From: Clostridiales bacterium
GTDB taxonomy: Bacteria; Bacillota; Clostridia; Oscillospirales; Oscillospiraceae
Direction of reading: 5' to 3'
Length of the DNA stretch: 5,516 nt
NCBI GenBank assembly: GCA_003533405.1
Contig: DQDL01000100.1
Coordinates: 11,954 to 17,469, forward strand
Shown here: positions 1 through 4,631 of the stretch, one piece after another
How the letters are laid out: the number at the start of each line of letters is the position of its first letter
Position numbering within the stretch: the stretch's first letter is position 1
Made by a program: the position numbers and the translations under genes
Notes under the pieces: generated by a model
Seen by the model: the letters and a program-made list of their open reading frames with translations, nothing else
Databases searched by the model: none
What the model was told of the DNA's origin: nothing

Positions 1-298
1 TTATATCGGCATCAGCCTTGAAAACGGCGTTGTAAAGGAAATGCTCGGCAGCCACGGCGAGCTGAAAATAGGCCTCGATATCTACTCGCCCAAGCCCAAC
101 TGCGAAAGCCTCAAGGAGAATGTTTTCCTGAGCCTTGGCGACATGGACACGCTGACGATAAAGGGCTTTGAAACGGGCGAGGTGCAGTACGACGCACAAA
201 GCGAAATGTATCGCTGCGAGTGCACCGTGGAGGCTTCGGCAAATCTCGTGCGCTCGCTTAGTGCTCCCAACGCCGCATTTGCACTGGAGGTGGACTGA
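1..298 (+). CDS. Phage-tail-module protein of unknown function, C-terminal 98 residues (5' partial)
   Basis: The reading frame is open from base 2 to a TGA at 296-298, so the gene begins left of the window; the ATG at 41 is probably internal because the coding frame continues upstream of it. The visible 98 residues contain a 'GELKIGLDIYSP' stretch (about residues 19-30) and a 'GEVQYDAQSEMYRC' stretch nearer the C-terminus. These alternate like beta-strands and recall small conserved proteins in Firmicutes contractile-tail modules, but I cannot assign a family. The stop is followed after one base by the next ATG, so the two genes are in one operon and probably translationally coupled. The context (tube-like, LysM, hub and spike genes downstream) points to a structural or assembly role in the tail. 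It could also be a tail terminator or completion protein. Confidence 0.75.
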   Translation, partial: YIGISLENGVVKEMLGSHGELKIGLDIYSPKPNCESLKENVFLSLGDMDTLTIKGFETGEVQYDAQSEMYRCECTVEASANLVRSLSAPNAAFALEVD

Positions 299-299
299 T

Positions 300-674
300 A
301 TGGCTTTTATACAGACAGTTGCATACTCCGACAGCGATGCAGCGATATATGTTAATAACCTCAAGGTCGCCTTGGTGCGCAGCATAACGGAGCTTGTAAA
401 AACCGAGCTGTACGAGCTTAAGGCCATCGGCGAGACGCAGCCCGTGTCGGTCACGGCGGGCGGCAAAAGCTTCGAGGTCGTGCTCACAAGGGAGGAGTCT
501 AACGATGCGATAATCTTCCCGATGCTCGATGAGTTCACATTAAGGGTCAAGAGGACACACAGCGTCGTGACCTACACAAAGTGCCGCCTAAAGAGCGTAG
601 AGATCGAGCGCCGAGCGGGCGAGCCTCTGCTTGAAAAGATCACGCTGACGGCCGAGGGCAGAAAGGAAGTGTGA
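300..674 (+). CDS. Small phage tail structural protein, possibly with a tail-tube-like fold (124 aa)
   Basis: I place the start at ATG 300, which has GGAGG at 286-290 nine bases upstream and lies one base after the preceding stop. The longer frame from ATG 168 would run deep into the upstream gene and is rejected. The protein begins MAFIQTVAYSDSDAAIYVNN and looks mostly beta. Its C-terminal part (about residues 85-124) has the pattern 'VVTYTKCRLKSVEI...GEPLLEKITLTAEGRKE', the kind of closing strands seen in tail-tube and tube-initiator proteins of contractile tails. The family assignment is inferred from this pattern and from position upstream of the LysM, hub and spike genes. It lacks obvious signal or membrane segments, as expected for a cytosolically assembled tail part. 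It could instead be a baseplate adaptor of unrelated fold. Confidence 0.75.
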   Translation: MAFIQTVAYSDSDAAIYVNNLKVALVRSITELVKTELYELKAIGETQPVSVTAGGKSFEVVLTREESNDAIIFPMLDEFTLRVKRTHSVVTYTKCRLKSVEIERRAGEPLLEKITLTAEGRKEV

Positions 675-676
675 GC

Positions 677-835
677 ATGGAAAGCGAAAACACAAATATC
701 GAACGGCAAGACGGCGAGAATGTCCTGTGCGAGGACATCACGCAGCTTTTGGTGCATCGCCGCTACATGTACGAGCTTTCGGAATACTTCGGCCGTGACG
801 CAAGGCGCTACGACAACGGCTTTGAGACCTATTAA
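677..835 (+). CDS. Small acidic tail-module protein (52 aa), function unknown
   Basis: A 53-codon frame runs from ATG 677 to TAA 833-835, two bases after the previous stop. An AAGGAAG ribosome binding site at 663-669 sits 7 bases before the ATG; an in-frame GTG at 671 is too close to that site to be the start. The protein starts with an acidic, probably disordered stretch (MESENTNIERQDGEN) and continues with a likely short helix rich in aromatic and charged residues (ITQLLVHRRYMYELSEYFGRD). Its stop overlaps the TAAGGAGG ribosome binding site of the next gene, which supports it as a genuinely translated operon member. Its position between the tube-like and LysM genes is where phages often carry tail assembly chaperones, and some injection systems carry small conserved proteins there. 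I cannot name a family. Confidence 0.7.
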   Translation: MESENTNIERQDGENVLCEDITQLLVHRRYMYELSEYFGRDARRYDNGFETY

Positions 836-840
836 GGAGG
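833..840 (+). promoter_or_regulatory. Near-perfect Shine-Dalgarno overlapping the upstream stop codon
   Basis: TAAGGAGG at 833-840 matches the anti-Shine-Dalgarno end of bacterial 16S rRNA over eight bases and ends six bases before ATG 847. Its first three bases are the stop codon of the 52-aa gene. It fixes the start of the LysM gene at 847 rather than at the ATG 859, and suggests coupled translation of the two genes. Confidence 0.8.
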
Positions 841-846
841 GATAAA

Positions 847-1380
847 ATGCTTGCACCAATGAAATACAGGGATTTTACTTGGCCTAACAATCCAACGACC
901 TATGAGGTTGAGCTGCGGCGCACGCTGCACAGCTATAAGCTGCCGATGTCGGGCTTCACGGTGCAGAACCTCGGCGTGCAGCACCGTGTGTTCAAGGGCG
1001 AGGGCGAATTTACAGGCCCCGATGCCTACGAAAGCTTCCGCCGCCTCGCAAAGAGCTTTTCCTACACGGGAGCAGGCTGGCTCGAACACCCGGTTTGGCC
1101 GCCTGTGAAGGCGTATTTTGCAAAGCTCAGCTTAAAAGAAGAACCCCGTGACGAGTATGTGAGCTACGCCTTTGAGTTTTGGGAATGCGAGGATCAGACA
1201 GGCTACACTGCCGGCTCTCTCGACCCAAACAAGTCAAAGTATGTCTCAGCAGAATACAACGACACCCTTGCACTAATTGCGGCGAGGTATTCAAAGGAAC
1301 TTGACGATCTTCTTGCGCTCAACCCGCAGATCGCAAGCACCGATGTCCTCGATGAGGGACGGTTAGTAAGGATATCATAG
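847..1380 (+). CDS. LysM-domain baseplate/tail protein, DNA_circ_N/XkdP-like (177 aa)
   Basis: The C-terminus (about residues 132-176) is a LysM domain: it starts YVSAEYNDTLALIAARY, continues with 'LDDLLALNPQI' and closes with 'LDEGRLVRI', matching the family's DTL...IA...Y...LLxLNP...GxxLxI pattern. The N-terminal 115 residues resemble the phage DNA-circularisation N-terminal domain of Mu gpN-type baseplate proteins: a strand-rich start, then 'GAGWLEHPVWPPVKAYF' (about 75-91) and 'YVSYAFEFWE' (about 104-113), which parallels the family's 'G-LVHP-G...v.l.F.E' pattern. In PBSX-like tails the equivalent protein (XkdP) sits between tube and hub and joins the tube to the baseplate, so the LysM probably acts in tail assembly rather than in wall binding; that last point is inference. 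There is no signal peptide. Start ATG 847 is chosen by the ideal ribosome binding site at 835-840. The next gene begins 9 bases after the stop. Confidence 0.9.
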   Translation: MLAPMKYRDFTWPNNPTTYEVELRRTLHSYKLPMSGFTVQNLGVQHRVFKGEGEFTGPDAYESFRRLAKSFSYTGAGWLEHPVWPPVKAYFAKLSLKEEPRDEYVSYAFEFWECEDQTGYTAGSLDPNKSKYVSAEYNDTLALIAARYSKELDDLLALNPQIASTDVLDEGRLVRIS

Positions 1381-1388
1381 GAGGAAGC

Positions 1389-2339
1389 ATGAAAGGTTAT
1401 CTAATAGACAAAGACGGCACACAGTATCAGCTCCCCGAGCTTCTGTCGTGGGATGTCTGCCACGGCACGGGCGAGCCCTGCGACTATTTTGAGGTCAAGA
1501 CGCTTTATACTGCGGCGCTTTTGCCAAAACTCGGCGATGCCGTGCGCTTTAAGGGTACAAACGACGGTGCGACGGTGTTCTACGGCGTCGTTGACGAGTA
1601 TCAGGTGAGCATCGACGAAAGCGGCTCGACCGTGAGCGTAAACGGCCGCTCACTTGCGGCGCTGCTCATGGATAACGAGGTGCCCAAGTGCATGCACTAC
1701 TCCATGACCAAAAGCTCAATGCTCGAAAAGTATGTCACCCCCTACGGGGTCACGAATGTCAATGACGGCACGATGCCGCAGGTACTCATGTTCTCCGTCA
1801 GAGACGGCGACAGCGCATGGACGGTGCTCAAGCGCTATTGCCTGAAAAGCGTGCACGGGTCACCGAGGTTCGATAAAACCGGCAAGCTGTACATGGGCAA
1901 GAGAACAGGCAGCAGCCTAAACTTAAACGCTGAAGAAAAGGCAGTGTCCGTTAAGCTCAAGGACGAGCGCTACGGCATCATCTCGCAGATAATCGTCACA
2001 AACCGATCCACCGGAGGCAGCTACACGCTGGATAATACGGAGTTTACAAACCGTGGCGGCAGCAGTCGCCGGTATCTCTACACCGAGAAGTTTGACAATG
2101 TCATCTCCGGCGGCACGACCGTCGACACGACCTTCACCGGCCGGTATCAGATCGAGTGCTCACGCTCCGGCAAGCACTGCGTTGAGATCATCGTTAACGA
2201 GCAGTTTCCGTGCTTTCCGGACGATACGGTGACTCTCAAGTGCACGGCGCTTGCGATAAACCAGAGCTGCCGTGTCATCAAGACCCACTGCTGGGGCGAT
2301 GCCGTCAGCGCCGGAACAAGGATCACACTGGAGGTTTGA
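1389..2339 (+). CDS. Contractile-tail baseplate hub protein, Mu gp44 / gpD / XkdQ-like (316 aa)
   Basis: This is a likely trimeric hub that links the tail tube to the central spike, the counterpart of T4 gp27 and of the N-terminal part of VgrG. The N-terminal half shows the usual hub order: a strand-rich segment, 'KLGDAVRFKG' (47-56), 'VFYGVVDEY' (63-71) and 'VSVNGRSLAALLMDNEV' (82-98), which is very like the 'v.GRS...LvD.' signature of Mu gp44-type hubs. A second domain follows with 'SAWTVLKRYC' (142-151) and 'PRFDKTGKLYMGKR' (159-172). The C-terminal segment (251-316) is rich in cysteine. GGAGG at 1380-1384 lies four bases before the ATG, a short but usable spacing. The stop is one base before the spike ATG, and hub and spike genes are normally adjacent because their products bind each other. 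The length is typical for the family. Confidence 0.9.
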   Translation: MKGYLIDKDGTQYQLPELLSWDVCHGTGEPCDYFEVKTLYTAALLPKLGDAVRFKGTNDGATVFYGVVDEYQVSIDESGSTVSVNGRSLAALLMDNEVPKCMHYSMTKSSMLEKYVTPYGVTNVNDGTMPQVLMFSVRDGDSAWTVLKRYCLKSVHGSPRFDKTGKLYMGKRTGSSLNLNAEEKAVSVKLKDERYGIISQIIVTNRSTGGSYTLDNTEFTNRGGSSRRYLYTEKFDNVISGGTTVDTTFTGRYQIECSRSGKHCVEIIVNEQFPCFPDDTVTLKCTALAINQSCRVIKTHCWGDAVSAGTRITLEV

Positions 2340-2340
2340 T

Positions 2341-2676
2341 ATGTGGTTATCGGAGACTAAAAGAAGATCAGAGGCGGAGGTGAGCACGGCTTCCGTCTGC
2401 ACCGTTACAGACGGCGATGACGATGTGCTTTGCGCCGGCGGTATTCTGCGCCTGCCCAAAACCGGCGAGACGCAGCTGCGACTCACCGGCAGCGACGGCT
2501 CAAGCGTGCTGCTCGGCGTTGTCGGCAGCGACACGCCCGATGGGCTTTTGCCCGGGGAGGTCTATATCAAGACCGACAGTGCTGCCATAACGATAAAAAA
2601 TAACGGTGCCGTCAACATCACGGGCACCGTTAATATAACCGGCTCGCTGACCGTAAACGGCACGAGCCTTGGATAA
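2341..2676 (+). CDS. Compact baseplate central spike protein, Mu gp45 / P2 gpV-like (111 aa)
   Basis: The start is ATG 2341, with GGAGG at 2330-2334 six bases upstream and one base after the hub stop; the frame is also open upstream (ATG 2272), but that would overlap the hub gene by 68 bases and has no such site. Residues about 14-72 look like a short OB-fold: a 'VSTASVCTV' strand, 'LRLPKTGETQLRLTGSDGSSVLLGVVG', then 'LLPGEVYI'. The end (about 82-107) is a run of short beta repeats, including VNITGTVNITGS, as in the intertwined trimeric beta-helix of phage spikes. No HxH iron-binding motif is present at the C-terminal tip, unlike P2 gpV. The product probably trimerises on the hub and forms the membrane-puncturing tip or its base. 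It is shorter than most spikes. Its stop codon abuts the terminator hairpin, so it is the last gene of the operon. Confidence 0.85.
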   Translation: MWLSETKRRSEAEVSTASVCTVTDGDDDVLCAGGILRLPKTGETQLRLTGSDGSSVLLGVVGSDTPDGLLPGEVYIKTDSAAITIKNNGAVNITGTVNITGSLTVNGTSLG

Positions 2677-2713
2677 AACAAAAAGGTATAGCCACAGCTA
2701 TACCTTTTTGTTT
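2676..2713. terminator. Bidirectional intrinsic terminator between convergent operons
   Basis: A perfect 17-bp inverted repeat (2676-2692 with 2697-2713) has a 4-base CACA loop. The core GGTATAGC/GCTATACC is flanked by A5 on the left and T5 on the right, so each strand ends in TTTTTGTTT after the stem. It should terminate both the tail operon (+) and the DUF3137 operon (-). The last base of the spike stop (2674-2676) and the first two bases read for the opposing stop (2712-2714 region) lie inside the stem. Confidence 0.93.
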
Positions 2714-3587
2714 ATGAATTGAATATATCGACCATATCTGTGAACCACTTGAGCTCACGGGTGTAGCGTGTGCGCAGGGCATCGACATTTTCCTTGCCCT
2801 TGCAGATATCGAAAAAGCCGTGACCACTCTTGACGGCAATGTACAGAAGCCCATCGCCGTGCAGGCTGACGGACACCTCACCGAATGAGCTGTCCAAAAG
2901 CGTGAGAATGCGCTGCATGCGGCTCGGGTTCAGATACCGCAGTGCCTCTGCTTCGTTATCGGAACTGAGGTTAAACCGCCTGTTGAAGTCCTCGTTATCG
3001 GTCGTGACGGTCGGGTAGCGGACGAGTTTATCGAGCTTGCCTCTCGGCCAGAATGTAAAGCTCACGGGGGCGGTGTCGCCGAGCTTGCAGGCTAACCACT
3101 GGCCGCTGTAGAGCTCCTGCTCGTTTGTGTACCACTGGCCGTTGTTCTCGTCCTGATACTGACTCTCGTCGGTCAGAACGATGCTGCAAAGCTCGGTGTC
3201 GAGCCCACGGTACTTGCCACGGATCGCGCCGCTGCGCTTGAGGTGCGAGTGGTCAATGAGCGGGATGTTCGAGGCCTCGGCATCGAGAATGTGCTCACGG
3301 GGTGAGTAGTCAACGGTCTCAAAATTGCGGGCGATAAGCTCGGGAACGATGGCATCATAGGCCTTTTTGCCTGCTTCGTCCTTGGCCTTGCCTTTAGCGG
3401 AACTGCCCATAGCGGCGATGATAACGCCGATGATGCAAACGACGATGGACGGACCCGACACAAGACCGATGATCGTCACGATAATGCCGATAATAACGAG
3501 TACGCTGCCGCCTAATTTGCCGGCCTTGCCCTTGTTAAGCTCTGCACCGAGCTCCTTGTCGGTCAAATTCTTTCTTTCGTTATCCAT
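2712..3587 (-). CDS. DUF3137-like two-helix membrane protein, copy 1 (291 aa)
   Basis: The N-terminus is charged (MDNERKNLTDKELG), followed by two hydrophobic helices at about 26-44 and 46-62 separated only by a short Ser-Gly-Pro turn. A soluble domain of about 225 residues follows, presumably cytosolic since the N-terminus is short and the helices form a hairpin. The domain carries DUF3137 hallmarks: 'YRGLDTELCSI' (126-136), 'LYSGQWLACKL' (159-169) and the conserved end 'FNRRFNLSSDNEAEALRYLN' (201-220), then 'SLHGDGLLYIAV' (241-252). The biochemical role of this family is unknown. AAGGAG at 3594-3599 overlaps the upstream stop and lies six bases before the ATG, so the gene is the second member of an operon with the paralogue at 3598-4497. 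It ends inside the shared terminator. Nothing in it is phage-like. Confidence 0.88.
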   Translation of the reverse strand: MDNERKNLTDKELGAELNKGKAGKLGGSVLVIIGIIVTIIGLVSGPSIVVCIIGVIIAAMGSSAKGKAKDEAGKKAYDAIVPELIARNFETVDYSPREHILDAEASNIPLIDHSHLKRSGAIRGKYRGLDTELCSIVLTDESQYQDENNGQWYTNEQELYSGQWLACKLGDTAPVSFTFWPRGKLDKLVRYPTVTTDNEDFNRRFNLSSDNEAEALRYLNPSRMQRILTLLDSSFGEVSVSLHGDGLLYIAVKSGHGFFDICKGKENVDALRTRYTRELKWFTDMVDIFNS

Positions 3588-3597
3588 ATCTGTCTCC

Positions 3598-4497
3598 TTA
3601 TGCAGTCTGTTTTATGATGTCCAAAAGGTCACTCATACCCTTGAGTGAGGCGATGTACCACTTGCGGATGCCATCAATGTCACGCAGGTCGAGCTGCGGC
3701 GGAACATTTGCGAAAACATACCTCGTCTCAAGCGCCAAGGTCAGGTCACCGTTCCTGACGGCAAGGCCGAACAGCTTGCCACCGGCTTTCTCCATCGCCT
3801 GCACGAATTCGAGAAGCTGCGCCGTAACGGCACTGTCGGCGTTATCGCCACTTGCGGTGCGGGCAGAGAACTTATACAAAAATGCGGCGGGGGACTTGAG
3901 GTCATCGGCAGTGCGCTTTTGGAAGCGGGATGTGACCGTCACCTCCGGCAGAACACGGCACACACCCTTACAGCGGACGACAAGACCGTTGAACAGCGTC
4001 TCCGTACGGGTCATCCAGTTGTCGTTATTAGGCCCCGACTTCTCCTCAACGGTGCGGCTCAGGCTCACATTTGCGGCCGAAAACAGCATGCCGTCATGCT
4101 CGCCCTCGTGGAAGTTCTCAACGGTGATATCCGTCCAGTCAACGGAGCATATGTCGATACTCTTTAGGTACGCTTTATCTATGGGAAGCTCCGGCGTTTC
4201 GGGATCCTTGCCGAAAAGCTTTTCACGCTCGGCATCGAAAAATTCTCCCATCTGCTGCCTCAGCAGAGCCTTTTTCTTTTTCTGCGCAGGCAATGCGCCG
4301 AAAACAAGCAGGCCGACGCCGACAAACACCAGCACCGCAAGAAGCGCAAGGTTATGCACCAAGACCGCCGAAATGCAGCCTGCCGCAACAAGAATAATGC
4401 CGATAAGCATGCAAAGACTTTCCGCTGCCTGATAGCGGCCGAGTGCTTTTGCAAGCTGCTCATCGCTCATTTTTGCGTTTATTTTTTCCTTATCCAT
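3598..4497 (-). CDS. DUF3137-like two-helix membrane protein, copy 2 (299 aa)
   Basis: The layout is the same as in its neighbour: a charged start (MDKEKINAKMSDEQLAKALG), two membrane helices at about 26-44 and 49-69, a basic stop-transfer stretch (QKKKKALLRQQ, 72-82) and a soluble domain. Matching landmarks are 'WMTRTETLFNGLVVRCK' (161-177), parallel to 'WYTNEQELYSGQWLACK' in copy 1, 'FLYKFSARTASGDNADSAV' (206-224), 'VRNGDLTLAL' (247-256), and a C-terminal helix 'RKWYIASLKGMSDLLDI' (278-294), parallel to the 'RYTRELKWFTDMVDI' end of copy 1. They are therefore diverged tandem paralogues. The ATG is preceded by a purine-rich but imperfect ribosome site (AGAAGGGCGGG). The promoter at 4533-4561 probably drives both copies. 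Function is unknown; a membrane-anchored regulatory or scaffolding role is only a guess. Confidence 0.87.
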   Translation of the reverse strand: MDKEKINAKMSDEQLAKALGRYQAAESLCMLIGIILVAAGCISAVLVHNLALLAVLVFVGVGLLVFGALPAQKKKKALLRQQMGEFFDAEREKLFGKDPETPELPIDKAYLKSIDICSVDWTDITVENFHEGEHDGMLFSAANVSLSRTVEEKSGPNNDNWMTRTETLFNGLVVRCKGVCRVLPEVTVTSRFQKRTADDLKSPAAFLYKFSARTASGDNADSAVTAQLLEFVQAMEKAGGKLFGLAVRNGDLTLALETRYVFANVPPQLDLRDIDGIRKWYIASLKGMSDLLDIIKQTA

Positions 4498-4532
4498 TGT
4501 ACCCGCCCTTCTCGAGTTATCCTATTGCTACA

Positions 4533-4561
4533 ATTATACATAACTGTCGGGACAATTACAA
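4533..4561 (-). promoter_or_regulatory. Sigma-A-type promoter for the DUF3137 operon
   Basis: Read on the minus strand, TTGTAA (4556-4561) and TATAAT (4533-4538) are separated by exactly 17 bases. The -10 is a perfect consensus and the -35 matches four of six positions. Transcription should start near 4526, giving a leader of about 30 bases before ATG 4497. It lies just downstream of the gdhA terminator. The spacer holds a short palindrome, TGTC-CC-GACA on the minus strand (4547-4554 region), which could be an operator half-site pair but is too short to assign. Confidence 0.7.
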
Positions 4562-4581
4562 GCGCAAGCTTTAAAATGCGC

Positions 4582-4613
4582 AAAAAAAGAGAGTGCGTAA
4601 AGCACTCTCTTTT
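4582..4613 (-). terminator. Intrinsic terminator of gdhA
   Basis: A perfect 12-bp stem (4585-4596 with 4602-4613) with a 5-base loop is followed on the minus strand by a run of seven T in total (4582-4588, partly paired in the stem). It begins about 18 bases after the gdhA stop codon (4632-4634) and precedes the promoter of the next operon, so the two minus-strand units are transcribed separately. Confidence 0.9.
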
Positions 4614-4631
4614 CGTAATTTCTTGTTGGAA

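Noticed and set aside
168..299. Upstream in-frame extension of the 124-aa tail gene to ATG 168
   Set aside because: It would overlap the preceding gene by about 130 bases, has no ribosome site, and the GGAGG-spaced ATG at 300 is a much better start.
660..680. Programmed frameshift between the 124-aa and 52-aa genes, as in tail chaperones
   Set aside because: No slippery heptamer is present at the junction and the second gene has its own ribosome site and start.
1734..1753. Short ACCCC/GGGGT hairpin inside the hub gene
   Set aside because: Only five paired bases within coding sequence; expected by chance and explained by the codons.
2160..2534. Open frame on the minus strand across the hub/spike junction (124 codons)
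   Set aside because: Low-complexity Ser/Pro/Val-rich product with no motif, antisense to two well-supported genes; a shadow of GC-rich codon usage.
2590..2720. Possible attachment site at the tail/host junction
   Set aside because: No tRNA, integrase or direct repeat is visible here; the only structure is the terminator hairpin.
3614..4432. Long plus-strand frame (272 codons) opposite DUF3137 copy 2
   Set aside because: Ser/Arg/Thr-rich without family features, no ribosome site, fully antisense to a gene with clear membrane helices and a paralogue next door.
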